Part shown: positions 1-8,037 of the stretch, piece by piece
Position numbering within the stretch: the first letter of the stretch is position 1
Layout of the letters: every line of letters starts with the position of its first letter
DNA from: Luteolibacter sp. Y139
GTDB lineage: Bacteria > Verrucomicrobiota > Verrucomicrobiia > Verrucomicrobiales > Akkermansiaceae
Length of the DNA: 64,000 nt
NCBI RefSeq assembly: GCF_038066715.1
Contig: NZ_JBBUKT010000005.1
Coordinates: forward strand, 248,001-312,000
Reading direction: 5' to 3'
Notes under the pieces: generated by a model
The model's database searches: none
What the model was told of the DNA's origin: nothing
Seen by the model: the letters and a program-made list of their open reading frames with translations, nothing else
Position numbers and translations under genes: made by a program

Positions 1-408
1 TCACCGGGGCATCGCATCGAGTGCGACATTGAGGCGGGCGATGTTGATGCGGTTCCCTCCGATGGTGCGGGAGGGGTAGGGCTCGGAGACTTCGCCGATG
101 AGTTTGGCGAGCTGCTTGCGGTTGCTTTCATCCAGCTTCCGATCGTGCAGGACGCGGTCGATCTGCTGCTTGGCCTGATCGGGCTCGAGCCAGCGGATGC
201 CGTTTTCGTCGGGCTGCGTGGCGGAGTCGGCGTGGAAGTAGCCGGGGCCGGATTGCTTGTCTTCGAGATCGATCATGGCGACGCGTTTTTCGTCCGGGAT
301 GGGCGGCTTTTCCTTTTTGTCATCCCATCCGTGTATGGCGAACCCGGCGACGGCGGCGATGCCGGCGATGCGGAGCACGCGAAGGGGGATGGGTAGGGGG
401 CGCTTCAT
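1..408 (-). CDS. Short KdpC-like membrane protein
   Basis: A 135-residue protein with one N-terminal membrane segment (about residues 8-25), read from the ATG at 408. A start at 453 is possible but adds a Pro/Arg-rich leader. The C-terminal half follows KdpC, the small subunit of the K+-transporting KdpFABC ATPase. GYFHADSAT resembles the KdpC GYFHGRPSAT motif, and the end (NRINIARLNVALD) matches the KdpC ending VVNIVELNLALD. KdpC is normally about 190 residues; the stretch between these motifs is much shorter here. No kdpA or kdpB lies upstream on this strand, where a RAYT gene is found instead, so this looks like an orphan or degenerate KdpC. The stop codon occupies bases 1-3, so genes beyond the left edge are unseen. 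The family call is an inference from motif order. Confidence 0.6.
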   Translation of the reverse strand: MKRPLPIPLRVLRIAGIAAVAGFAIHGWDDKKEKPPIPDEKRVAMIDLEDKQSGPGYFHADSATQPDENGIRWLEPDQAKQQIDRVLHDRKLDESNRKQLAKLIGEVSEPYPSRTIGGNRINIARLNVALDAMPR

Positions 409-526
409 GCGGGGCGGTGGGATGGTGCGTCGGTGACGTGGGGGAATGGTCACACGGCTAGCGGATCCGGGTAGTCAAAGAGCCGGAAGGGGGCGTAAAA
501 AAAGTATCAAAATGGCGGGTTTGGGG

Positions 527-593
527 CTGAGGAGGGACGAGACTCTTGTCGTCCCGTGTTTGAAGAGGGGACAGGAGTGTCCCCTCTCCTCAG
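527..593. repeat. Palindromic REP-like unit, family A (copy 1)
   Basis: A 67-base unit bounded by CTGAGGAG and CTCCTCAG. It contains two inner imperfect palindromes: GGGACGA...TCGTCCC, then GGGGACAGGAGTGTCCCC. It lies just beyond the stop codon of the RAYT gene at 601-1203. Near-identical units occur at 6213-6288 and 43387-43452. Confidence 0.85.
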
Positions 594-600
594 CGGGTTC

Positions 601-1203
601 CTACGGAACCCGTAGTGCGCGCTCGCTTTGCCACAGGGTGAAGGTCCCCGGTGGTAACTTGGCGGGATTCCGGCGGATGTACCTGACTGCATTCACGAAA
701 TGGTCCTCATCGCGGATGAGGGTGTCGCGGTAGTTTTTCTGCCAGATCCTGCCTTTGCCAACGCCTCGGGCGGAAATGCCCTTCCAGCTTTGGAGCAATT
801 TTTTCAGCGGAGCCTTCGGTGCAAACAGCAGATGCACATGATTTGGCATGATGACCCATGCGTGATGGTCGGCGCGATTGCCGTGATCGTGCATCAGGGT
901 CTGCTCCAATACCTTGCGGTAACGCTCGTCGCGGAAGAAGCAGGAGCCGTGGCCTTCATCGAGCCAGCGCTCCAGCTTGCGGGTGAACTCGCGATGGTGC
1001 TCGGCTTCGGTTTCCGGTGACCATGGTAGGGGGTGATGGGTCAGCCAGACTTTTCGTTGGGCTTTCCAGAGCGTGAGTTTTTCCTCAGGCATTGCGTCGC
1101 CGAGGCGGAAGGTGATGAACTGCATGGACTCGCCTTGCTCCCAGTGGGGAAGCCGGTCGCCATAGCGGTGGATCTCGCCGGAGGGGTCGAGGAAGTCACC
1201 CAT
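601..1203 (-). CDS. REP-associated tyrosine transposase (RAYT, Y1_Tnp/IS200-like)
   Basis: A 200-residue single-domain HUH endonuclease of the family that moves or maintains REP palindromes. The HUH metal motif is visible as MPNHVHLL. The catalytic tyrosine is expected in the conserved YIxxNP motif, present here as RYIRRNP (E. coli RayT has the equivalent DYIYINP). The upstream WQKNY...RDED segment is also typical. The N-terminal LPHWEQ is shared with the second RAYT at 40449. The gene lies between family-A palindromes at 527-593 and 1266-1294, the usual arrangement for a RAYT and its substrate. It appears intact. The family is confident; current activity is unknown. Confidence 0.9.
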   Translation of the reverse strand: MGDFLDPSGEIHRYGDRLPHWEQGESMQFITFRLGDAMPEEKLTLWKAQRKVWLTHHPLPWSPETEAEHHREFTRKLERWLDEGHGSCFFRDERYRKVLEQTLMHDHGNRADHHAWVIMPNHVHLLFAPKAPLKKLLQSWKGISARGVGKGRIWQKNYRDTLIRDEDHFVNAVRYIRRNPAKLPPGTFTLWQSERALRVP

Positions 1204-1265
1204 TGCGGGGTGATAGGGCGTGGCGAGATTGGTGGCAGTGGGGAGTTTGTCATTCAGGATTTTAC

Positions 1266-1294
1266 GGGGGGACAGGAGTGTCCCCCCTCCTCAG
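1266..1294. repeat. Palindromic REP-like element, family A (copy 2)
   Basis: A perfect hairpin GGGGGGACAGGAGTGTCCCC followed by CC and TCCTCAG. It lies just 5' of the RAYT start, so this transposase gene is bracketed by two copies. It is also within 75 bases of the sulfatase start at 1367 and could affect that transcript. Confidence 0.85.
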
Positions 1295-1366
1295 GGCCGC
1301 CGGGATTGTTGGCGGCATTTTCCTAGATTTCGCGCCACACTTGGGGGCTTCGCGAAATTCCCGGTC

Positions 1367-2791
1367 ATGCCCATTCGCTTTCTCGCTGTGCTGACTTGTG
1401 CGTTGGCGGCCGTTCTTTGCCCGGTTGGGGCGGAGGAGGCTGTGGCGGCGCCCTCGTCGAAGCCGAACATCGTTTATTTCCTGGTGGATGACATGGGGTT
1501 CGCGGATTGCGGGTTCAATGGGGGGAAGGATATCAAGACGCCGAACATCGATGCGTTGGCGGCGAAGGGGTCGACCTTCGGGTCATACTACGTGCAGCCG
1601 CTGTGCTCGACGACGCGGGCGACGCTTCTAACAGGGCGGCTGCCGGTGCACCACGGGGTGTATGGGGCGCTGAAGCCGGATTCGAAGGGCGGGCTGCCGC
1701 TGGAGGAGCGGACGCTGCCGCAGGCGCTGAAGACGGCGGGGTATACGACAGCGATTTGTGGGAAGTGGCACATTGGGGAATCGACTCCGGAGTATCGGCC
1801 GATGAACCGGGGCTTCGATCACCAGTACGGGATCTGGTATGGGCAGATCGATTACTTCACGCATGTGCGTGCGGGTCGCGTGGAGTGGTATCGGGATGAC
1901 CAGCCGCTGAAGGAGGAGGGCTACAGCACGACGCTGATCGGCAATGAGGCGGTGCGGCTGGTGAAGGCGCAGGAGGAGGGCAAGCCCCTGTTCCTGTATG
2001 TGCCTTTCAATGGGGTGCATGGGCCTTTCCAGGCGCCGGAGAAGTACAAGGAGCCCTACAAGGATCTGCCGCCGCACCGGCAGACGCTGGCGGCGATGCT
2101 GTCGGTGGTGGATGAGTCGATCGGGCGTGTGGTGGCGGCGCTGGGGGAGAAGAAGATGGAGGAGAATACGATCATCATTTTCTCCAGCGACAATGGCGGG
2201 GTGAATCCGGGCGACTATACGATGAACACGCCGCTGCGTGCGGGGAAGGCGACGACGTATGAGGGCGGGGTGCGGTCGTCGGCGTTCGTGGTTTACCCGG
2301 GGAAGATCGCGGCGGGGAAGAAGATCGAGACGCCGGTGCATGTGAGCGATTGGTATCCGACGCTGGTGAAGCTGACGGGTGCGGATGCGAAGCAGGCGCT
2401 GCCGGTGGATGGGATGGATATCTGGCCGCTGCTGACGAAGGGGGAGCCGCCGGCGCGGGATGCGCTGTTGTTAGGTTCGCAGCCGGCGCGGATCGCGGTG
2501 CGGATGGGGGATTGGAAGCTGATTCGGTTTATGGGGCCGCAGGGGCCGGGTGCGGGCAGGCCAAACGGGCCGAGGGCGAAGGCGAGGGCTGGTGCCAATG
2601 GCGGTGGGGATGCGGCTGAAGGGAAGAGGGGGCCGAGGTTTGAGCTCTATAATCTGGCGGAGGATATTTCGGAGAAGAACAACCTGGCGGAAGCGAAGCC
2701 GGAGAAGGTGGCGGAGATGCGCGCGCGGCTGGAGCAGATGGTGAAGGGGGCGAAGAGGAATAGTGCGGAGGGTGGGGATGAAGAGGAGTGA
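1367..2791 (+). CDS. Secreted sulfatase (arylsulfatase family S1), atypical active-site motif
   Basis: A 474-residue exported sulfatase that should hydrolyse sulfate esters on a glycan in the periplasm or outside the cell. The ATG at 1367 gives a good signal peptide ending near GAEEA; the open frame continues upstream to 1220. Alkaline-phosphatase-fold metal ligands are visible in YFLVDDMG and IIFSSDNGG, and the conserved GKWHIG is present. The formylglycine motif, normally C-x-P-x-R, reads C80-S-T-T-R followed by ATLLTGR, so the proline is replaced by threonine. The C-terminal tail (about residues 385-420) is low complexity (Gly/Ala/Arg/Pro). The 18 bases ending at the ATG are almost identical to those before the GH2-GH43 gene at 28693. 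No maturase is visible in the window. Confidence 0.88.
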   Translation: MPIRFLAVLTCALAAVLCPVGAEEAVAAPSSKPNIVYFLVDDMGFADCGFNGGKDIKTPNIDALAAKGSTFGSYYVQPLCSTTRATLLTGRLPVHHGVYGALKPDSKGGLPLEERTLPQALKTAGYTTAICGKWHIGESTPEYRPMNRGFDHQYGIWYGQIDYFTHVRAGRVEWYRDDQPLKEEGYSTTLIGNEAVRLVKAQEEGKPLFLYVPFNGVHGPFQAPEKYKEPYKDLPPHRQTLAAMLSVVDESIGRVVAALGEKKMEENTIIIFSSDNGGVNPGDYTMNTPLRAGKATTYEGGVRSSAFVVYPGKIAAGKKIETPVHVSDWYPTLVKLTGADAKQALPVDGMDIWPLLTKGEPPARDALLLGSQPARIAVRMGDWKLIRFMGPQGPGAGRPNGPRAKARAGANGGGDAAEGKRGPRFELYNLAEDISEKNNLAEAKPEKVAEMRARLEQMVKGAKRNSAEGGDEEE

Positions 2792-2872
2792 GTTTGCCTG
2801 CTGCTGCTCTTCAATGCCTAACGCGATCCTCATGGCTCCCTTCTCTCCACATGAACGGCACGGTTCACCCTT

Positions 2873-2927
2873 CACTCGAAAGCTGGGAATGATCCCAGCA
2901 GTCCAAGGGCGGCTGCGCCGCGGTCAT
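2873..2927. repeat. Intergenic palindromic repeat, family E (copy 1)
   Basis: This unit contains the hairpin AGCTGGGAATGATCCCAGC followed by AGTCCAAGGGCGGCTGCGCC. A second copy at 13607-13660 has compensating changes in the stem (GCTGCGAATGATCGCAGC), so the hairpin is conserved while its bases vary. It occupies most of the 269-base gap between two sulfatase genes. Confidence 0.8.
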
Positions 2928-3060
2928 GAGGCGCGCCTGGGTGGTGAGATTCGTATTTCGATTCGGTCACGCACGTTTTCCATGGCCGCTATCTTGCTTC
3001 TGCGGGCCGGAGGCTCCGCGCTCCCAGCGGGCTTCCGCTGAACCAGACGTTTCTTTGATC

Positions 3061-4755
3061 ATGAAATCCTTGTTTGCTGTCACCCTTGTGCTCGCTGCGG
3101 CGGGCGCCATTGGCTCCGTTTCGGCTGCTTCGAAGCCGAATATCCTGCTCGTTTTGTTAGATGACCTTGGTTACAGCGACTTGGGTTGCTATGGCGGGGA
3201 GATTCCGACGCCGAACATCGATGCACTGGCGAAGGGCGGGCTGCGGTTCACGCATATGGCGAACTCGGCGCGGTGCTGTCCGTCGCGGGCTTCGTTGCTG
3301 ACGGGGCTGCATCCGGCGCAAGCGGGGATTCCGAATTTCAGCGGGCAGCTGAGCCAGGATACGGCGACGCTGCCGGAGGTGCTGAAGGGGGCGGGCTACC
3401 AGACCTACATGGTGGGGAAGTGGCATGTGGGGAATTCGCCGGAGGCGAGTCCGGTGGCGCGTGGGTTCGATGAATTCTATGGCTTCACGAACGGGCACTC
3501 GGCGGGGCAGTGGGATCCGCGGAATTACAAGCGGCTGCCGGCGGATCACGAGCAGCTGAAGTATGAGCCGGGGAAGTTTTACGCGACGGATGTTTTCGGC
3601 GATTACGCGCAGGAGTTCATCAAGCAGGCGGGGAAGAAGAAGGAGCAGCCGTGGTTCCTGTATCTGGCGTATTCGGCGGCGCATTTCCCGATCCAGGCGC
3701 CGGAGAAGTCGGCGGCGCCTTTCTACGAGACTTATCGTAGAGGATGGGATGCGCTGCGGGAGGAGCGGTTCAAGAAGATGAAGGAGATCGGGCTGATCAA
3801 TAGCGACGGGTGGAAGCTGAGTCCGCTATCGATCGTTCCGGTAGCTCCGCCGGCGCGGGCGAATGGCTATCCGGGGAAGCCGAATCCGGATTGGAAATCG
3901 CTGGATGCGCCGCGGCGCGAGGATCTGGCGCACCGGATGGCGCTGTATGCGGCGATGGTGAAGCATGTGGACGACGGGATGGGGCGGATCGTGAAGCAGC
4001 TGAAGGAGAACGGCAGCTATGAGAACACGCTGATCCTGCTGCTTTCCGACAATGGTGCGTGCTATGAGTGGGGTCCGTTTGGATTCGATGGCGAATCGGG
4101 CGCGGGGAAGAACGTGCTGCACGAGGGCAAGGAGCTGGAGAAGATGGGCGGGCCGGGGACGCACATGTCGTATGGCTCGGGATGGGCGAATCTGGGCAAT
4201 ACGCCGTTCCGGCTCTACAAGCACTTCACGCATGAGGGCGGGATCATCACGCCATTCATCGTGCACTGGCCGCAGGGGATCAAAGATTCTAACAGGTGGG
4301 TCCGTGATCCGGCGCATGTGATGGATTTGATGCCGACGCTGGCGGAGGTGGGTGGTGCGACGTATCCGAAGATGCGGGACGGGCACCAGGTGCAGCCGAT
4401 GGAGGGGATCAGCCTGACGCCGACCTTCCGCAGCACGGCAGCGCTGCCGGAGCGGGCGCTGTGCTTCCAGCATGAGGGGGCCTATGCGATTCGCAAGGGG
4501 CAGTGGAAGCTGGTGAAGGGGAAGCGCTTTCCGGAGGAGGCGAAGTGGGAGCTCTACGACATTCTGGCGGATCCGTGTGAGATGAATGACCTGGCGGCGA
4601 AGAAGCCGGAGCTGGTGGCATCACTGGCGAAGGAGTGGCAGGCGTGGGCGGATCGTGTCGGTGCGCTGGCGGCACCGAAGGCGAAGGCTGCTGCGGCGGG
4701 GAAGGGGAAGAAGAAGGGAGGGAAGGAAGAGGACGATGGGGTGGATGATGGGTGA
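3061..4755 (+). CDS. Secreted arylsulfatase (AtsA-like)
   Basis: A 564-residue sulfatase with a signal peptide (about residues 1-23) starting at the ATG at 3061. The frame continues upstream to 2926 through repeat DNA, which is unlikely to be coding. The formylglycine motif is canonical: C72-C-P-S-R followed by ASLLTG. Metal-binding LLDDLGYSDLG and LLLSDNGACYE and the GKWHVG motif are present. The YGSGWANLGNTPF and KHFTHEGG segments are typical of AtsA-like arylsulfatases and are shared with the sulfatase at 31645. The C-terminus is a Lys/Gly/Glu-rich tail. It follows the sulfatase at 1367 in the same direction but across a 269-base gap with a palindromic repeat, so co-transcription is uncertain. 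Confidence 0.93.
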   Translation: MKSLFAVTLVLAAAGAIGSVSAASKPNILLVLLDDLGYSDLGCYGGEIPTPNIDALAKGGLRFTHMANSARCCPSRASLLTGLHPAQAGIPNFSGQLSQDTATLPEVLKGAGYQTYMVGKWHVGNSPEASPVARGFDEFYGFTNGHSAGQWDPRNYKRLPADHEQLKYEPGKFYATDVFGDYAQEFIKQAGKKKEQPWFLYLAYSAAHFPIQAPEKSAAPFYETYRRGWDALREERFKKMKEIGLINSDGWKLSPLSIVPVAPPARANGYPGKPNPDWKSLDAPRREDLAHRMALYAAMVKHVDDGMGRIVKQLKENGSYENTLILLLSDNGACYEWGPFGFDGESGAGKNVLHEGKELEKMGGPGTHMSYGSGWANLGNTPFRLYKHFTHEGGIITPFIVHWPQGIKDSNRWVRDPAHVMDLMPTLAEVGGATYPKMRDGHQVQPMEGISLTPTFRSTAALPERALCFQHEGAYAIRKGQWKLVKGKRFPEEAKWELYDILADPCEMNDLAAKKPELVASLAKEWQAWADRVGALAAPKAKAAAAGKGKKKGGKEEDDGVDDG

Positions 4756-4866
4756 GGTGGTTTGCTTGATCATGTGATCGCCGCATCATCGATTACAGCT
4801 CGTCGGCCTCGTCATCCCTTGGCTTGCCGCAGGCATGGCGAGTTGCTTGGGTAGAGGCCGCCGCCC

Positions 4867-5334
4867 ATGAACTACCCCGTTGGCACACCGATCCAAGCAG
4901 GCGACCTCGTCTGGTGGGATGAGGGTGCTTGTGTGGGATTCATCCAGTGGATCTGGGATGAGGCTCGGGATGGCGACTACTCATGGGCGAAGACGGACGG
5001 GCCGCCGCTGTTCATCGCGAATCGGCATCCTTACACTCCGAGTCACGAAGGCTTTGGATCCGGCATGCTCCATGACGAGTCTTGTTTGGCGGGTGAAGGG
5101 ATTGGCTTGCTCAATGAGGATGAACTGGAGGAGCTGCGGTTGGCTACGGCGTTGGCCAAAGCCCGGTCCCGATCCGGTCTGAATGGAAGCTTTTACACGG
5201 TGCAGACTCGCGCGGAGAATTGCCGGCGGGTGGAATGGATTTTCTCGGTCTACGAAGACGACATCCGCGGCGAGGAGATCGTGATTCGCTGCGACGAACT
5301 TGAGCTCGGAGCGGAAGACAAGAATGAAGGGTAA
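4867..5334 (+). CDS. Hypothetical protein
   Basis: A 155-residue soluble acidic protein with no signal peptide or membrane segment. I do not recognise the family. It opens with PVGTPIQAGDLVWWDEGACVG, is tryptophan-rich at the N-terminus, and has a charged C-terminal half. The stop overlaps the start of the next gene by 11 bases, so the two are probably translated together. Small acidic pairs like this are sometimes immunity or accessory proteins, but nothing here shows that. Confidence 0.65.
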   Translation: MNYPVGTPIQAGDLVWWDEGACVGFIQWIWDEARDGDYSWAKTDGPPLFIANRHPYTPSHEGFGSGMLHDESCLAGEGIGLLNEDELEELRLATALAKARSRSGLNGSFYTVQTRAENCRRVEWIFSVYEDDIRGEEIVIRCDELELGAEDKNEG

Positions 5335-5827
5335 GGACATGATGGGAATCGAAACAGCAGGGTTCAACATTCTCGAGCGGATCGTGGTGGAGAAGATCCA
5401 CGATGGGCCGGGTGCCAAGGTCGTTCCCCGGGCTTACGTCCGGCGCTTGTCGCTCTGGGCTGAGGAGATGCGTCCTTACTTGGAGGGAGGCGAGGATCGC
5501 CCCGGGTATCCCATGAGCAGGCTTTTGAGCGCGGAAGGTCAGATCGACTGGACTTGCTGCTTCAAGCTCCGTCCGCTCGAGGTGGAGGAAGGGGAAGAAG
5601 GCGAGGTGATGGAATTGGACCTGAGCGGCTACTCGAGTCTGCCGGCGAGCGAGCGCGCAGAGGTTTTGTTTTCTTTCTTGGGGCCGGTTCCGGATGGTCA
5701 GGGCGGCAGCTTGATTTATGGTGCGGCGGATCGTGGCTTTCTCTGGGCGCACGGCTTCCTATGCCGCTGCGAGGGGTCATTCGAGGAGCCGGGAAGCATG
5801 GAGTTTCTCAACGTCTGGAGATCATGA
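5324..5827 (+). CDS. Hypothetical protein
   Basis: A 167-residue acidic soluble protein with no recognised domain. I chose the ATG at 5324 because GGAAG lies six bases upstream; ATGs at 5339 and 5342 are alternatives. A cluster of glutamates (VEEGEEGEVMELDL) sits near the middle. It overlaps the previous gene by 11 bases and its stop overlaps the start of the VOC gene, so 4867-6195 looks like a three-gene transcriptional unit. Confidence 0.6.
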   Translation: MKGKDMMGIETAGFNILERIVVEKIHDGPGAKVVPRAYVRRLSLWAEEMRPYLEGGEDRPGYPMSRLLSAEGQIDWTCCFKLRPLEVEEGEEGEVMELDLSGYSSLPASERAEVLFSFLGPVPDGQGGSLIYGAADRGFLWAHGFLCRCEGSFEEPGSMEFLNVWRS

Positions 5828-6195
5828 TGCCTCCGCCATTGCTGAATCTGGTCGTCATTCGTTCCGCGGATCTTGATCGTGCGGAGCGTTTCTATCGTGT
5901 GCTGGGTCTGAGCTTCGAGCGGCATCGGCATGGTTCGGGTCCGGAGCATCTCGCGGCCCAGCCATTTGCGGGTGGGTATGTGTTTGAGATTTATCCTGCG
6001 AGTGCGAAGGCAGGTTCCACGGCCGGTGTGCGCATTGGTTTTAGCATGGATGGGGTGGATTCGTATCTGGATGGGCTGGTGGAGGCAGGTGGCACGATCA
6101 TTACGGCTGCTGCTGACAGCGAGTGGGGACGGCGCGCTGTTGTTGCGGATCCAGATGGGCACCGGGTGGAGCTGGTGATGCCGCTGGGCCGTTAG
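5824..6195 (+). CDS. VOC-superfamily (glyoxalase/bleomycin-resistance-like) protein
   Basis: A 123-residue single-domain protein of the vicinal oxygen chelate fold. The typical opening (LVVIRSADLDRAERFYRVLG) and ending (VADPDGHRVELVMPL) are present. The glutamate of VEL near the C-terminus is the usual metal-ligand position. Such proteins act as dioxygenases, isomerases or drug-binding proteins, and the substrate cannot be deduced. The ATG at 5824 overlaps the preceding stop. Homologues are generally cytoplasmic. Confidence 0.85.
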   Translation: MMPPPLLNLVVIRSADLDRAERFYRVLGLSFERHRHGSGPEHLAAQPFAGGYVFEIYPASAKAGSTAGVRIGFSMDGVDSYLDGLVEAGGTIITAAADSEWGRRAVVADPDGHRVELVMPLGR

Positions 6196-6212
6196 GTTGG
6201 CATGGTGAAGGG

Positions 6213-6288
6213 CTGAGGAGGAACGATGCTTTTGTGGTGCTTCCTTAAATTAAAAGGCCGGGGGGACAGGAGTGTCCCCCCTCCTCAG
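6213..6288. repeat. Palindromic REP-like unit, family A (copy 3)
   Basis: A unit bounded by CTGAGGAG (6213) and CTCCTCAG (6288). The inner hairpin is GGGGGGACAGGAGTGTCCCC plus CC; the left inner palindrome has decayed. The rest of the 245-base gap 6196-6440 holds nothing else I can name. Confidence 0.8.
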
Positions 6289-6440
6289 GGCTTCACCTTG
6301 GACATGGGCAGCAAGGGTTCTTCAAAGGCGATCCTTCCCTTTGCGGGCCGGGGTCTTTACAAGCTCGCCCGGCGGTGAGCCTTTCATTCCCGTATCTTGT
6401 GTCTTCCTGTCTTTCGTTCTTTCCCCATCAAGCCTTGGCG

Positions 6441-6899
6441 ATGTCCCCGGCATCGCAATTTGTTGGGATCTTTGTCCTCGGGGTTGTTCTAGTGCAGGTG
6501 CTCAGTGTCGGTCTTCTGCTGTGGGGCCGACGGAGGAGTATGCTGAGGCTTCCGAAGCTGGGGGATGCGGGCGTGGTATTCGTGGAGGGACTCGTGGCGG
6601 GATATTCTCACAAGACCTTCATGACCCGCATCGGAGGCTCGTTCAAATGCCTGACGGTTGTCGTCACCGGCTCCGATCTCTCCCTTACGACTTCCTTTCC
6701 CTACACCGTGTTTGCCAGAGACCTCGACATAGAGCATCTCATTCCGCTCGGCAAGATCCTGAAGGTGGAGGAGCGAGGGAGTATCGTGGAGGTGGAGTTC
6801 CTGAATGAAGCGGGCTTGCCGGCGAAGTTTTCGCTGCGCTTGCGAAAGGCGGGGGAGTTTGTGAGTGCGATGCGTGCGAAGGCTTTTGTTTCTCCGTGA
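6441..6899 (+). CDS. Hypothetical membrane-anchored protein
   Basis: A 152-residue protein with one N-terminal membrane helix (about residues 5-27, VGIFVLGVVLVQVLSVGLLL) followed by a soluble basic domain of about 120 residues. No family is recognised. I preferred the ATG at 6441 because it puts the helix at the N-terminus; the frame extends to 6375. It is followed 51 bases later by a TPR protein gene on the same strand. Confidence 0.6.
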   Translation: MSPASQFVGIFVLGVVLVQVLSVGLLLWGRRRSMLRLPKLGDAGVVFVEGLVAGYSHKTFMTRIGGSFKCLTVVVTGSDLSLTTSFPYTVFARDLDIEHLIPLGKILKVEERGSIVEVEFLNEAGLPAKFSLRLRKAGEFVSAMRAKAFVSP

Positions 6900-6950
6900 T
6901 GCGGGCGATGGTGGCTTGCCCCGGTGATCGTGAACTGCGATAGGGACGGG

Positions 6951-7928
6951 ATGACCATGAATCGCATGCTCACACGGATCGACCCTCGCGTGATCCGGTT
7001 GGGGGCGCTGGGTGCAGTGGTCGGTCTGGGCCTGGTGTCGATGATCACGTTCGCGCCCGGCTCGCGGAATTGGATAGGGGCGACCGTCTTCGGGGTGTTT
7101 CCGCAGGTTTTGCTTTTGGGGCCCATGATCGTAACCACGGCTCTCGAACGGAGCAGGCGGGGGAAGGAGTGGCGTCCCTATCTGCTCGTGAACGGCGTGG
7201 TGGCGCTCTTGTTCGCGATCTTCTGTGGAGCCGTGACTTATTCGATGCTGCCGCCGAGGCCGGAGCCAGTCCCTCATGCAATCCCGGTGCCAGCGGGCGC
7301 GTCAGCCGCTCCCGCCGAAGAGACCGAGGCGGAGAAGGCGAGGCGAGAGGAGCTTTCCCTGGCGCAGGATCTGGTCCGGCGTTTGATCTACAGGCACGAC
7401 ATCGCAGGGGCACTGGAGAAGTTCGATGCCTTCCCCGAGGACGTGAAAACGGAGCCTGAATTCCTCCTCCTGCGGGGCTCTTGCCATGTGGAGAGGAGGG
7501 ACTTCGATGCTGCCCTGAAGTGTTTCCGGGAGGCGGAGAAGAAGATGCCGGGGGATGCGCAGATCCAGTTCAACATTGCGGAGGTGTACTTCGTTACCAA
7601 GAAGTGGAACGATGCGATCGTGGCATTCAAGCGGGTGACGCCGCGTGAGGGTCCGAATGCGGAGCTCCTGCGTGGACTGGTCGCCTTCAAGATCATGCTG
7701 TGCGAGGAAGGGCGGGGGAATGCTGCCGACGTCGAGCGGATCGCCGCGGAGAACTTGAAGGATGCGGATAGCGTGCTGGGCGCGTATACGAAGGCTGCGA
7801 TGGAATTCCGCGCGAAGAACGACAAAGAGGCGAAGGCCACGCTCGCCGATGCCTCTACAAGATTCCGCCTCAACACTGACCTTGCGGCGTGGAATGACAC
7901 GATGATCGAGTTTGGCTACTATCCGTGA
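6951..7928 (+). CDS. Membrane-anchored TPR protein
   Basis: A 325-residue protein. ATG 6951 is preceded by AGGGA. Two N-terminal membrane segments (about residues 18-40 and 70-95) are followed by a Pro/Ala-rich linker and a TPR-like helical domain (about residues 135-325), with LLLRGSCHVERRDFDAALKCF as a clear repeat. The C-terminal 190 residues are homologous to the lipoprotein encoded next (8038-8826), including CEEGRGN and AENLKDADS. The pair therefore arose by duplication and differs in its membrane anchor. TPR domains bind proteins; the partner is unknown. Confidence 0.75.
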   Translation: MTMNRMLTRIDPRVIRLGALGAVVGLGLVSMITFAPGSRNWIGATVFGVFPQVLLLGPMIVTTALERSRRGKEWRPYLLVNGVVALLFAIFCGAVTYSMLPPRPEPVPHAIPVPAGASAAPAEETEAEKARREELSLAQDLVRRLIYRHDIAGALEKFDAFPEDVKTEPEFLLLRGSCHVERRDFDAALKCFREAEKKMPGDAQIQFNIAEVYFVTKKWNDAIVAFKRVTPREGPNAELLRGLVAFKIMLCEEGRGNAADVERIAAENLKDADSVLGAYTKAAMEFRAKNDKEAKATLADASTRFRLNTDLAAWNDTMIEFGYYP

Positions 7929-8037
7929 AGGTAAGTGTGCGTTCGATCTCGGTCCTCAGCCCTTCATCGAAATTTCATCGTGCTGGTTCATTTCGTGGTT
8001 CACGGGGTGAAACTTTGCCGCATAAAGTAACTGAAGA

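Noticed and set aside
4867..5827. The two small acidic proteins as a toxin-immunity pair
   Set aside because: No toxin motif or known immunity fold is visible; gene overlap alone is not enough.
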